Shown here in pieces: positions 1-8,411 of a stretch of DNA of 64,000 bases. The first letter of the stretch is position 1. Each line of letters starts with the position of its first letter. The notes beneath the pieces were generated by a model. It was not told the origin of the DNA. It saw nothing but the letters and a program-made list of their open reading frames with translations, and did no database searches. The stretch lies in assembly GCF_932526225.1 (NCBI RefSeq), contig NC_064041.1:8306313-8370312 (forward strand). Reading direction: 5' to 3'. Origin of the DNA: Nematostella vectensis (Eukaryota; Cnidaria; Anthozoa; Actiniaria; Edwardsiidae). Both the position numbers and the translations under genes were made by a program.

Positions 1-44
1 CGCCTGCCACGCGGGAGGCCCGGGTTCGATTCCCGGCCAGTGCA
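1..44 (+). tRNA. tRNA-Gly-GCC: tRNA-Gly(GCC), 5' end outside window
   Basis: Unit 0. Gene positions 28-71 are present from the window edge, with intact anticodon loop, B box and acceptor 3' strand. Confidence 0.95.
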
Positions 45-77
45 ATGTTTATTTTTTTTTTGGCTGGAAAACATCAA

Positions 78-85
78 ATGCAAAT
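78..85 (+). promoter_or_regulatory. Octamer-like motif ATGCAAAT in Gly-iMet spacer
   Basis: ATGCAAAT lies about 125 bp upstream of iMet in unit 0 and at the same place in nearly every long unit. It matches the consensus octamer used by POU/Oct-1 factors in distal elements of some Pol III and snRNA promoters. Function here is inference; tRNA genes normally need only the internal boxes. It is absent from short units because the deletion removed it. Confidence 0.3.
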
Positions 86-208
86 GTCAGTATCTATATT
101 TTCTATTAAACTCCTGTGTTGTGTACTTAAATCGGTAAACTGTAGATTAAAAGCATAGCTTAAACACAAGAAACAAAACCGAATTTCCTCCTCAATCCTT
201 CTGTGGTC

Positions 209-280
209 AGCAGAGTGGCGCAGTGGAAGCGTGCTGGGCCCATAACCCAGAGGTCCGAGGATCGAAACCTTGCTCTGCTA
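209..280 (+). tRNA. tRNA-iMet-CAT: Initiator tRNA-Met(CAT)
   Basis: Unit 0, reference copy, 72 nt, no intron, no CCA. The gene supplies the start-codon tRNA for eIF2-dependent initiation. Initiator hallmarks: A1:T72 closing pair, three G:C pairs at the base of the anticodon stem, anticodon loop CCCATAA with C33, and T-loop ATCGAAA with A54 and A60 in place of the usual TTC. A box lies around positions 8-19 and B box around 50-61. T-stem CGAGG/CCTTG contains one G:T pair. A run of seven T starts 12 bases past the gene. Strongly conserved with animal initiators. Confidence 0.98.
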
Positions 281-291
281 GAGGTGCGTCA

Positions 292-298
292 TTTTTTT
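292..298 (+). terminator. Pol III terminator of iMet (reference)
   Basis: Seven T on the coding strand follow the iMet gene after an 11-base trailer, which is a standard Pol III termination signal. The same run follows almost every iMet copy. Trailer wording differs (GAGGTGCGTC or GAAGTGCGTC), and some subfamilies have a G inside the run. Confidence 0.85.
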
Positions 299-535
299 GG
301 CGCTGATATCAAGAAGATTTACAAACATTAGCAATTGTATTCGAGCCAAAAAAGATTGTGTTTGTACAAAATTTCAAAACTACTCGCGCAAAATTATAGA
401 GACTCTCTTGCAAGCTAAAAACTTTGTTTGATTGTTTTCAATGTGTCTTTATGATTTTGCGTTTGTAGTTAAATATCCTGGAAAACAGTTCAGAATCAGC
501 CATATGCAGCTTCATGTGGTTTAGTTCTGATTACT

Positions 536-608
536 GGGGGATTAGCTCAAATGGTAGAGCGCCCGATTAGCATACGGGAGGTACCGGGATCGATACCCGG
601 ATTCTCCA
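536..608 (+). tRNA. tRNA-Ala-AGC: tRNA-Ala(AGC), stem variant
   Basis: Unit 0. G3:T70 and B box are intact. Anticodon stem is CCCGA/ACGGG, giving an A31-A39 mismatch next to the loop. Confidence 0.9.
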
Positions 609-610
609 GA

Positions 611-616
611 TTTTTT
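611..616 (+). terminator. Pol III terminator of tRNA-Ala (reference)
   Basis: Six T begin two bases after the discriminator base. In units 41, 45, 49, 54, 60, 67 and 68 the run reads TATTTT, leaving the minimal four T. Confidence 0.85.
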
Positions 617-728
617 CGCTTGGTAAAGAGAAATCCATTTTTTAGGCAATTTCGACTAAGTTAGAGTGCAAATAATGCCTATTGGAATAATAAAAAGCGT
701 TTAAGAATTTGATTTTCCACCACCTCAG

Positions 729-740
729 AAGACAGGTCTT
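729..740. repeat. Short inverted repeat AAGAC-AG-GTCTT in Ala-Gly spacer
   Basis: A perfect 5-bp stem with a 2-base centre, present at the same place in almost every Ala-Gly spacer (lost in the compact spacers). No function is known to me. Confidence 0.5.
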
Positions 741-806
741 ATCAATCAAATCGACACGAATTTATTTTATACTGTATCTGGAAATATTCTGCTGCTAAAC
801 AGGAAG

Positions 807-877
807 GCACTGGTGGTTCAGTGGTAGAATTCTCGCCTGCCACGCGGGAGGCCCGGGTTCGATTCCCGGCCAGTGCA
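807..877 (+). tRNA. tRNA-Gly-GCC: tRNA-Gly(GCC)
   Basis: Unit 1, reference copy, 71 nt, no intron, no encoded CCA. Reads GGC and GGT codons. Acceptor stem GCACTGG pairs with CCAGTGC. The anticodon loop is CTGCCAC with GCC at positions 34-36. The A box (TGGTTCAGTGG) and B box (GGTTCGATTCC) are intact. Sequence matches the animal tRNA-Gly(GCC) consensus except for C4:G69 in place of T4:A69. A long T run follows within 10 bases. Confidence 0.98.
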
Positions 878-885
878 ATGTTTAA

Positions 886-899
886 TTTTTTTTTTTTTT
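886..899 (+). terminator. Pol III terminator of tRNA-Gly (reference)
   Basis: A run of 14 T lies 8 bases after the gene, in a T-rich tract whose length varies between units (some have TTTTG then TTTTT). Confidence 0.8.
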
Positions 900-1046
900 G
901 GCTGGAAAACATCAAATGCAAATGTCAGTATCTATATTTTCTATTAAACTCCTGTGTTGTGTACTTAAATCGGTAAACTGTAGATTAAAAGCATAGCTTA
1001 AACACAAGAAACAAAACCGAATTTCCTCCTCAATCCTTCCGTGGTC

Positions 1047-1118
1047 AGCAGAGTGGCGCAGTGGAAGCGTGCTGGGCCCAAAACCCAGAGGTCCGAGGAT
1101 CGAAACCTTACTCTGCTA
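1047..1118 (+). tRNA. iMet-derived tRNA gene with anticodon CAA
   Basis: Unit 1. The anticodon at 1079-1081 reads CAA (a leucine anticodon) on an otherwise initiator body. The T-stem also has C49-A65 (CCTTA). Probably a decayed copy; if charged it would not start at ATG. Confidence 0.8.
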
Positions 1119-1373
1119 GAGGTGCGTCATTTTTTTGGCGCTGATATCAAAAAGATTTACAAACATTAGCAATTGTATTCGAGCCAAAAAATATTGTGTT
1201 TGTACAAAATTTCAAAACTACTCGCGCAAAATTATAGAGACTCTCTTGCAAGCTAAAAACTTTGTTTGATTGTTTTCAATGTGTCTTTATGATTTTGCGT
1301 TTGTAGTTAAATATCCTGGAAAACAGTTCAGAATCAGCCATATGCAGCTTCATGTGGTTTAGTTCTGATTACT

Positions 1374-1446
1374 GGGGGATTAGCTCAAATGGTAGAGCGC
1401 CCGCTTAGCATGCGGGAGGTACAGGGATCGATACCCGGATTCTCTA
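1374..1446 (+). tRNA. tRNA-Ala-AGC: tRNA-Ala(AGC), T-stem mismatch
   Basis: Unit 1. T-stem CAGGG/CCCGG has an A-G mismatch and the acceptor ends CTCT, giving G1:T72. Followed by the compact 48-bp spacer. Confidence 0.85.
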
Positions 1447-1494
1447 GATTTTTTCGCTTGGTAAAGAGAAATCCATTTTTTGCTAAACAGGAAG

Positions 1495-1565
1495 GCACTG
1501 GTGGTTCAGTGGTAGAATTCTCGCCCGCCACGCGGGAGGCCCGGGTTCGATTCCCGGCCAGTGCA
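1495..1565 (+). tRNA. tRNA-Gly-GCC: tRNA-Gly(GCC), C33 variant
   Basis: Unit 2. Anticodon loop is CCGCCAC, so position 33 is C instead of the usual T. Otherwise consensus. Confidence 0.9.
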
Positions 1566-1729
1566 ATGTTTATTTTGTTTTTGGCTGGAAAACATCAAAT
1601 GCAAATGTCAGTATCTATATTTTCTATTAAACTCCTATGTTGTGTACTTAAATCGGTAAACTGTAGATTAAAAGCATAGCTTAAACACAAGAAACAAAAC
1701 CGAATTTTCTCCTCAATCCTTCTGTGGTC

Positions 1730-1801
1730 AGCAGAGTGGCGCAGTGGAAGCGTGCTGGGCCCATAACCCAGAGGTCCGAGGATCGAAACCTTGCTCTGCT
1801 A
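1730..1801 (+). tRNA. tRNA-iMet-CAT: Initiator tRNA-Met(CAT)
   Basis: Unit 2. No departure from the array consensus seen. Confidence 0.97.
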
Positions 1802-2055
1802 GAGGTGCGTCAGTTTTTTGTCGCTGAGATCAAGAAGAGAAACAACACATTAGCAATTGTATTTGAGCCAATAAAGATTGTGTTTGTACAAAATTTCAAA
1901 ACTACTCGCGCAAAATTATAGACTCTCTTGCAAGCTAAAAACTTTGTTTGATTGTTTTCAATGTGTCTTTATGATTTTGCGTTTGTATTTAAATATCCTG
2001 GAAAGCAGTTCAGAATCAGCCATATGCAGCTTCATGTGGTTTAGTTCTGATTACT

Positions 2056-2128
2056 GGGGGATTAGCTCAAATGGTAGAGCGCCCGCTTAGCATGCGGGAG
2101 GTACCGGGATCGATACCCGGATTCTCCA
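2056..2128 (+). tRNA. tRNA-Ala-AGC: tRNA-Ala(AGC)
   Basis: Unit 2, reference copy, 73 nt, no intron, no CCA. Acceptor GGGGGAT pairs with ATTCTCC and contains G3:T70, the main identity element of alanyl-tRNA synthetase. Anticodon stem CCCGC/GCGGG, loop TTAGCAT with AGC at 34-36 (A34 is normally deaminated to inosine). A box TAGCTCAAATGG and B box GGGATCGATACCC are intact. Six T start two bases downstream. Two common acceptor versions exist in the array: GGGGGAT (G5:T68) here and GGGGAAT (A5:T68) elsewhere. Confidence 0.98.
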
Positions 2129-2326
2129 GATTTTTTCGCTTGGTGAAGAGAAATCCATTTTTTAGGCAATTTCGACTAAGTTAGAGTGCAAATAATGCCT
2201 ATTGGAATAATAAAAAGTGTTTTAGAATTTGATTTTCAACCACCTCAGAAGACAGGTCTTATAAATCAATTCGACACGAATTTATTTTGTACTGTATCTG
2301 GAAATATTCTGCTGCTAAACAGGAAG

Positions 2327-2375
2327 GCACTGGTGGTTCAGTGGTAGAATTCTCGCCTGCCACGCGGGAGGCCCG
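2327..2375 (+). pseudogene. tRNA-Gly remnant, 49 of 71 nt
   Basis: Unit 3, short type, reference. Gene positions 1-49 are intact, including A box and anticodon loop. T-stem 3' part, T-loop (B box) and acceptor 3' strand are gone. The break joins CCCG to ATTTTCC, related to CCGAATTTCC upstream of iMet in long units, suggesting a 159-bp deletion at CCG(A) microhomology. No B box means no normal Pol III promoter. Confidence 0.93.
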
Positions 2376-2402
2376 ATTTTCCTTCCAAAGGCTTCAATGG
2401 TT

Positions 2403-2474
2403 AGCAGAGTGGCGCAGTGGAAGCGTGCTGGGCCCATAACCCAGAGGTCCGAGGATCGAAACCTTGCTCTGCTA
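2403..2474 (+). tRNA. tRNA-iMet-CAT: Initiator tRNA-Met(CAT)
   Basis: Unit 3, short type: only 27 bp after the Gly remnant. Consensus. Confidence 0.97.
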
Positions 2475-2729
2475 GAGGTGCGTCATTTTTTTGGCGCTGA
2501 TATCAAGAAGATTTACAAACATTAGCAATTGTATTCGAGCAAAAAAAGATTGTGTTTGTACAAAATTTCAAAACTACTCGCGCAAAATTATAGAGACTCT
2601 CTTGCAAGCTAAAAACTTTGTTTGATTGTTTTCAATGTGTCTTTATGATTTTGCGTTTGTAGTTAAATATCCTGGAAAACAGTTCAGAATCAGCCATATG
2701 CAGCTTCATGTGGTTTAGTTCTGATTACT

Positions 2730-2802
2730 GGGGGATTAGCTCAAATGGTAGAGCGCCCGCTTAGCATGCGGGAGGTACCGGGATCGATACCCGGATTCTC
2801 CA
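2730..2802 (+). tRNA. tRNA-Ala-AGC: tRNA-Ala(AGC)
   Basis: Unit 3. Consensus, G5 version. Confidence 0.97.
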
Positions 2803-3000
2803 GATTTTTTCGCTTGGTAAAGAGAAATCCATTTTTTAGGCAATTTCGACTAAGTTAGAGTGCAAATAATGCCTATTGGAATAATAAAAAGCGTTTAAGA
2901 ATTTGATTTTCAACCACCTCAGAAGACAGGTCTTATCAATCAAATCGACACGAATTTATTTTGTACTGTATCTGGAAATATTCTGCTGTTAAACATGAAG

Positions 3001-3071
3001 GCACTGGTGGTCCAGTGGTAGAATTCTCGCCTGCCACGCGGGAGGCCCGGGTTCGATTCCCGGCCAGTGCA
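3001..3071 (+). tRNA. tRNA-Gly-GCC: tRNA-Gly(GCC)
   Basis: Unit 4. One D-arm change (GGTCCAG for GGTTCAG) weakens a D-stem pair. Confidence 0.92.
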
Positions 3072-3237
3072 ATGTTTATTTTTTTTTTTTGGCTGGAAAA
3101 CATCAAATGCAAATGTCAGTATCTATATTTTCTATTAAACTCCTGTGTTGTGTACTTAAATCGGTAAACTGTAGATTAAAAGCATAGCTTAAACACAAGA
3201 AACAAAACCGAATTTCCTCCTCAATCCTTCCGTGGTC

Positions 3238-3309
3238 AGCAGAGTGGCGCAGTGGAAGCGTGCTGGGCCCATAACCCAGAGGTCCGAGGATCGAAACCTT
3301 GCTCTGCTA
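3238..3309 (+). tRNA. tRNA-iMet-CAT: Initiator tRNA-Met(CAT)
   Basis: Unit 4. Consensus. Confidence 0.97.
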
Positions 3310-3564
3310 GAGGTGCGTCATTTTTTTGGCGCTGATATCAAGAAGATTTACAAACATTAGCAATTGTATTCGAGCCAAAAAAGATTGTGTTTGTACAAAA
3401 TTTCAAAACTACTCGCGCAAAATTATAGAGACTCTCTTGCAAGCTAAAAACTTTGTTTGATTGTTTTCAATGTGTCTTTATGATTTTGCGTTTGTAGTTA
3501 AATATCCTGGAAAACAGTTCAGAATCAGCCATATGCAGCTTCATGTGGTTTAGTTCTGATTACT

Positions 3565-3637
3565 GGGGGATTAGCTCAAATGGTAGAGCGCCCGCTTAGC
3601 ATGCGGGAGGTACCGGGATCGATACCCGGATTCTCCA
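3565..3637 (+). tRNA. tRNA-Ala-AGC: tRNA-Ala(AGC)
   Basis: Unit 4. Consensus, followed by the compact Ala-Gly spacer. Confidence 0.97.
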
Positions 3638-3686
3638 GATTTTTTCGCTTGGTAAAGAGAAATCCATTTTTTTGCTAAACAGGAAG

Positions 3687-3757
3687 GCACTGGTGGTTCA
3701 GTGGTAGAATTCTCGCCTGCCACGCGGGAGGCCCGGGTTCGATTCCCGGCCAGTGCA
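3687..3757 (+). tRNA. tRNA-Gly-GCC: tRNA-Gly(GCC)
   Basis: Unit 5. Consensus. Confidence 0.97.
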
Positions 3758-3921
3758 ATGTTTATTTTGTTTTTGGCTGGAAAACATCAAATGCAAATGT
3801 CAGTACCTATATTTTCTATTAAACTCCTGTGTTGTGTACTTAAATCGGTAAACTGTAGATTAAAAGCATAGCTTTAACACAAGAAACAAAACCGAATTTC
3901 CTCCCCAATGCTTCTGTGGTC

Positions 3922-3993
3922 AGCAGAGTGGCGCAGTGGAAGCGTGCTGGGCCCATAACCCAGAGGTCCGAGGATCGAAACCTTGCTCTGCTA
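3922..3993 (+). tRNA. tRNA-iMet-CAT: Initiator tRNA-Met(CAT)
   Basis: Unit 5. Consensus. Confidence 0.97.
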
Positions 3994-4249
3994 GAAGTGC
4001 GTAATTTTTTTGTCGCTGATATCAAGAAGAGAAACAAAACATTAGCAATTGTATTCGAGCCAATAAAGATTGTGTTTGTACAAAATTTCAAAACTACTCG
4101 CGCAAAATTATAGAGACTCTCTTGCAAGCTAAAAACTTTGTTTGATTGTTTTCAATGTGTCTTTATGATTTTGCGTTTGTATTTAAATATCCTGGAAAGC
4201 AGTTCAGAATCAGCCATATGCAGCTTCATGTGCTTTAGTTCTGATTACT

Positions 4250-4322
4250 GGGGAATTAGCTCAAATGGTAGAGCGCCCGCTTAGCATGCGGTAGGTACCG
4301 GGATCGATACCCGGATTCTCTA
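4250..4322 (+). tRNA. tRNA-Ala-AGC: tRNA-Ala(AGC), stem variant
   Basis: Unit 5. A5 version. GCGGT makes C27-T43 a mismatch, and CTCT gives G1:T72. Confidence 0.87.
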
Positions 4323-4519
4323 GATTTTTTCGCTTTTTAAAGAGAAATCCATTTTTTAGGCAATTTCGACTAATTAGAGTGCAAATAATGCCTATTGGAA
4401 TAATAAAAAGCGTTTAAGAATTTGATTTTCCACCACCTCAGAAGACAGGTCTTATCAATCAAATCGACACGAATTTATTTTATACTGTATCTGGAAATAT
4501 TCTGCTGCTAAACAGGAAG

Positions 4520-4590
4520 GCACTGGTGGTTCAGTGTTATAATTCTCGGCTGCCACGCGGGAGGCACGGGTTCGATTCCCGGCCAGTGCA
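4520..4590 (+). pseudogene. Decayed tRNA-Gly(GCC)
   Basis: Unit 6. The D-loop GG pair and A box are damaged (TGTTATAA for TGGTAGAA), the anticodon stem has CTCGG, and the variable region reads GGCAC. Anticodon GCC and B box remain. Confidence 0.8.
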
Positions 4591-4756
4591 ATGTTTATTT
4601 TTTTTTTTTGGCTGGAAAACATCAAATGCAAATGTCAGTATCTATATTTTCTATTAAACTCCTGTGTTGTGTACTTAAATCGGTAAACTGTAGATTAAAA
4701 GCATAGCTTAAACACAAGAAACAAAACCGAATTTCCTCCTCAATCCTTCTGTGGTC

Positions 4757-4828
4757 AGCAGAGTGGCGCAGTGGAAGCGTGCTGGGCCCATAACCCAGAG
4801 GTCCGAGGATCGAAACCTTGCTCTGCTA
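4757..4828 (+). tRNA. tRNA-iMet-CAT: Initiator tRNA-Met(CAT)
   Basis: Unit 6. Consensus. Confidence 0.97.
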
Positions 4829-5083
4829 GAGGTGCGTCAGTTTTTTGTCGCTGATATCAAGAAGAGAAACAACACATTAGCAATTGTATTTGAGCCAATA
4901 AAGATTGTGTTTGTACAAAATTTCAAAACTACTCGCGCAAAATTATAGACTCTCTTGCAAGCTAAAAACTTTGTTTGATTGTTTTCAATGTGTCTTTATG
5001 ATTTTGCGTTTGTATTTAAATATCCTGGAAAACAGTTCAGAATCAGCCATATGCAGCTTCATGTGGTTTAGTTCTGATTACTG

Positions 5084-5156
5084 AGGGGATTAGCTCAAAT
5101 GGTAGAGCGCCCGCTTAGCATGCGGGAGGTACCGGGATCGATACCCGGATTCTCCA
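5084..5156 (+). tRNA. tRNA-Ala-AGC: tRNA-Ala(AGC), A1 variant
   Basis: Unit 6. The 5' end reads CTGAGGGGAT, so position 1 is A opposite C72; it may be a one-base insertion. Rest is consensus. Confidence 0.87.
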
Positions 5157-5354
5157 GATTTTTTCGCTTGGTAAAGAGAAATCCATTTTTTAGGCAATTT
5201 CGACTAAGTTAGAGTGCAAATAATGCCTATTGGAATAATAAAAAGTGTTTTAGAATTTGATTTTCAACCACCTCAGAAGACAGGTCTTATAAATCAAATC
5301 GACACGAATTTATTTTGTACTGTATCTGGAAATATTCTGCTGCTAAACAGGAAG

Positions 5355-5403
5355 GCACTGGTGGTTCAGTGGTAGAATTCTCGCCTGCCACGCGGGAGGC
5401 CCG
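5355..5403 (+). pseudogene. tRNA-Gly remnant, 49 nt
   Basis: Unit 7, short type; same break as unit 3. Confidence 0.93.
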
Positions 5404-5430
5404 ATTTTCCTTCCAAAGGCTTCAATGGTT

Positions 5431-5502
5431 AGCAGAGTGGCGCAGTGGAAGCGTGCTGGGCCCATAACCCAGAGGTCCGAGGATCGAAACCTTGCTCTGC
5501 TA
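5431..5502 (+). tRNA. tRNA-iMet-CAT: Initiator tRNA-Met(CAT)
   Basis: Unit 7. Consensus. Confidence 0.97.
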
Positions 5503-5757
5503 GAGGTGCGTCATTTTTTTGGCGCTGATATCAAGAAGATTTACAAACATTAGCAATTGTATTCGAGCAAAAAAAGATTGTGTTTGTACAAAATTTCAAA
5601 ACTACTCGCGCAAAATTATAGAGACTCTCTTGCAAGCTAAAAACTTTGTTTGATTGTTTTCAATGTGTCTTTATGATTTTGCGTTTGTAGTTAAATATCC
5701 TGGAAAACAGTTCAGAATCAGCCATATGCAGCTTCATGTGGTTTAGTTCTGATTACT

Positions 5758-5830
5758 GGGGGATTAGCTCAAATGGTAGAGCGCCCGCTTAGCATGCGGG
5801 AGGTACCGGGATCGATACCCGGATTCTCCA
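5758..5830 (+). tRNA. tRNA-Ala-AGC: tRNA-Ala(AGC)
   Basis: Unit 7. Consensus. Confidence 0.97.
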
Positions 5831-6028
5831 GATTTTTTCGCTTGGTAAAGAGAAATCCATTTTTTAGGCAATTTCGACTAAGTTAGAGTGCAAATAATGC
5901 CTATTGGAATAATAAAAAGCGTTTTAGAATTTGATTTTCAACCACCTCAGAAGACAGGTCTTATCAATCAAATCGACACGAATTTATTTTGTACTGTATC
6001 TGGAAATATTCTGCTGCTAAACAGGAAG

Positions 6029-6099
6029 GCACTGGTGGTTCAGTGGTAGAATTCTCGCCTGCCACGCGGGAGGCCCGGGTTCGATTCCCGGCTAGTGCA
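6029..6099 (+). tRNA. tRNA-Gly-GCC: tRNA-Gly(GCC)
   Basis: Unit 8. One change in the acceptor 3' strand (CTAGTGC) makes a G:T pair. The following spacer is split by the transposon. Confidence 0.94.
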
Positions 6100-6210
6100 A
6101 TGTTTATTTTGTTTTTGGCTGGAAAACATCAAATGCAAATGTCAGTACCTATATTTTCTATTAAACTCCTGTGTTGTGTACTTAAATCGGTAAACTGCAA
6201 ATTAAAAGCA

Positions 6211-6212
6211 TA
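6211..6212. repeat. TA target-site duplication, left copy
   Basis: TA next to the left terminus; its partner is at 8908-8909. Uninterrupted units have a single TA here. Confidence 0.85.
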
Positions 6213-6227
6213 CACTGTTAGTTTCAG
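6213..6227 (+). repeat. Left terminal inverted repeat
   Basis: CACTGTTAGTTTCAG; exact reverse complement at 8893-8907. Confidence 0.95.
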
Positions 6228-6642
6228 AGAGTAGTTTTAACTCCAAAAAGGGAGTAAAAAAACGAGGTACAGAATGACTCCCTTTTTGGAGTAATTTTTT
6301 ACTCCCTTTTTTCTACTCCCCCAAGGGAGTAGATTTTACCCCTGTAGGGGAGTAACTAAAGGGAGTGATTTACTAGGTTGCTTGCTATTACTCCATTAAA
6401 GGAGTACTATTTACCCTCAAAATGGAGTTATTTTTTACTCCTTTTTTTCCTACTCTCTCAGGGAGTAGATTTTACCCACTTTAGGGGGTAGCTAAGTGGA
6501 GTAATTTACTAGGTTGCTTAGAGTTACTCCATTAAAAGAGTACAATTCACCCTCAAAATGGGAGTCAATTTTTACTCCCTATTTTGTTATTTCCCCCTAC
6601 TAATTGGGTAACTAAAGGGATGATTTCAACACCCCCCCCCCC
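6228..6642. repeat. Left subterminal repeat block
   Basis: Dense GGAGT/ACTCC motifs in both orientations, often as short hairpins such as ACTCC-TTTTT-GGAGT. A segment starting at 6325 (GGGAGTAGATTTTACCC) recurs 136 bp on at 6461, and a partial third copy lies near 6600. The block ends in a run of 11 C at 6632-6642. Subterminal motifs of this sort are transposase-binding sites in CACTA-like elements; here that is inference. Confidence 0.8.
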
Positions 6643-8100
6643 TGTTTTTACAAAATGGCCGTTTAAACTCCACCTACTTCAGGGGTTAATACTGGAGAAA
6701 GTAGAGTAATTTAGAAACACCAAGGAAAAGACGTTATTATGAATTTGACTAATCTTTTAATTAAACAATTCAGTTTAAAAAATAACAAAAATATAAGTTG
6801 AAAAAATGTTTGAAAAATAATAGTCATTTGACATAAGGTATCCAGGACAAAATTACTAACAAGTGTCCCAACATAACAAAGCTGAAACAAACATAACACA
6901 ATATTATTTTTCTATAACAACTTTAACAGCTTTTGAACAGACCCTTTTTGGCGTCATTACGGTTTTCCAAAAGAACTGCCTCCTCCTCCATCTTTGTATG
7001 TTCAGATAAGAAGCTAGAAGCCTAATGCCTCTATATGCACCATTTAAATTTGAACCTGGTAGGCTAGCTTGAAAAGATAACTAGGTTCTTCATATGCAGG
7101 GTTTACTGTGATCAGAATATACGGACAAAAACCAACTACAGTAACATTAGATATTCAAAATAAATATCTGGACAAATTTTAGGTGCAAGACTGATTACTG
7201 GGTTTTTACTAAGCTAAGTTATTCAATTTTGTGCTTCAAGTAACAGTTTATAAAGCATAGGCGCTTTAGATGTAAGTACAGTGATTAGTAAATAACTTAA
7301 GTTTACAAAGTTTTTATTCGTTTCTTGCGATTTACGCATTGATACATTCCTTATACCTCAAACTTCTTTCTTTTCTGGCTTTCAACTCGAGCACATTTTA
7401 CTATCTCTATCATAATGTCCTGCGAAGATAATAAGAGAAACACACAAGAAGGTAGTATTGCTTTGGAAGATAACAAAGAATCACAAAACATATCAGTCTA
7501 GTTCGAGAAATCCGCTCACGAACGATGATTTGATGCTGAAGTTGGTCGCAAAAATCACATTTAGTATTGAACCTATCACATTATAAAGCCCATTACACAC
7601 TAACCTTTAACTTCAATCCATGTTCTGCCATCAAATCCTCAAAAAAGGTGGATTACGCGTAGAAAAGACGGGAATAAACGGCTATCTGTTTGGAGGTTAT
7701 GATAATGGTTTCGTTCGACCGTTATGGTTTTGCGCCTTGGGCCCAAGCCCCTCTCGGCCACTAAAGCGAGGGACGCCCGGTACATTTTGGTTTTACGGGC
7801 CCTGGTGAGCCGTCTTCTATCTGCAAAGCGGGACTTGTTTTTTTTATAATCTCAAGTAGCATTTCTATTAGAAACAATATATATTATTTTATAATGTTCA
7901 AATCGGATCTAAGGATTTTATACAATTGTCACCCTACCTATCTTTCTTTTAAATGCAGTACTAATTATTCTGAGCGAATTTTGAAAAAACACCACAAAAA
8001 CTCATGTTCGAGTCCAAGCCTGTCTTTGATTACATTTCTTATTGTTGTAGTATAGCTGACAATATATGCAAGTATGGCGAGGCCTGTTCTTGTATTGAAA
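6643..8100. other. Unique transposon interior, no gene recognised
   Basis: AT-rich unique sequence with no coding frame I can support. One GC-richer patch at about 7709-7815 holds two GGGCCC sites and differs in composition from its surroundings; it might be captured host DNA. A 62-codon frame at 7620-7808 runs through that patch but has no motif I recognise. Confidence 0.6.
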
Positions 8101-8110
8101 ATGTTCTTTT

Positions 8111-8304
8111 AGGATTTCCTAAGAATTTCCTAAGAGTTCCTAAATTGTAGAACTTCAAATCTTCTTCCTAAGATTTTCTTATCCAAATTATTTCAATTTT
8201 CTGGTCTACTGCTTATACTAGGAAATCCTAGGAATTTTTAGGAAGTTTAATTATATTTTGTTGTTTTGATCGAACTTAGGAAATCTTAGGAAACTCCTAG
8301 GCAC
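8111..8304. repeat. Foldback cluster of TTTCCTAAG / CTTAGGAAA
   Basis: The left arm (about 8111-8182) repeats TTCCTAAG three or more times. The right arm (about 8219-8304) repeats the complement CTTAGGAAA/CCTAGGAA. It could be a small element nested in the transposon, but no target duplication is clear. Confidence 0.5.
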
Positions 8305-8411
8305 AGGGTAGAGTTTTTTGTCTCAATACCAATAAATACGATAAATTATTATTTTTATCTTTTGTCTTTTATAATAAAGACTATCGTTTTCCTTCTTAAA
8401 TTCAGCTAATT

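Noticed and set aside
886-899. Variable poly-T after Gly as microsatellite of interest
   Set aside because: Explained as the Pol III terminator with ordinary length slippage.
3840-4127. 95-codon minus-strand frame
   Set aside because: Antisense to an iMet gene and its spacer; not kept in sister units.
6632-6642. Run of 11 C as a functional element
   Set aside because: Most likely a simple homopolymer tract inside the transposon, and prone to sequencing error.
6711-6899. 62-codon hydrophobic minus-strand frame in the transposon
   Set aside because: Low-complexity, Phe/Leu-rich translation of AT-rich DNA with no recognisable motif; no sign of a transposase.
7620-7808. 62-codon plus-strand frame over the GC-rich patch
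   Set aside because: No motif recognised and no second support; kept only as a composition note.
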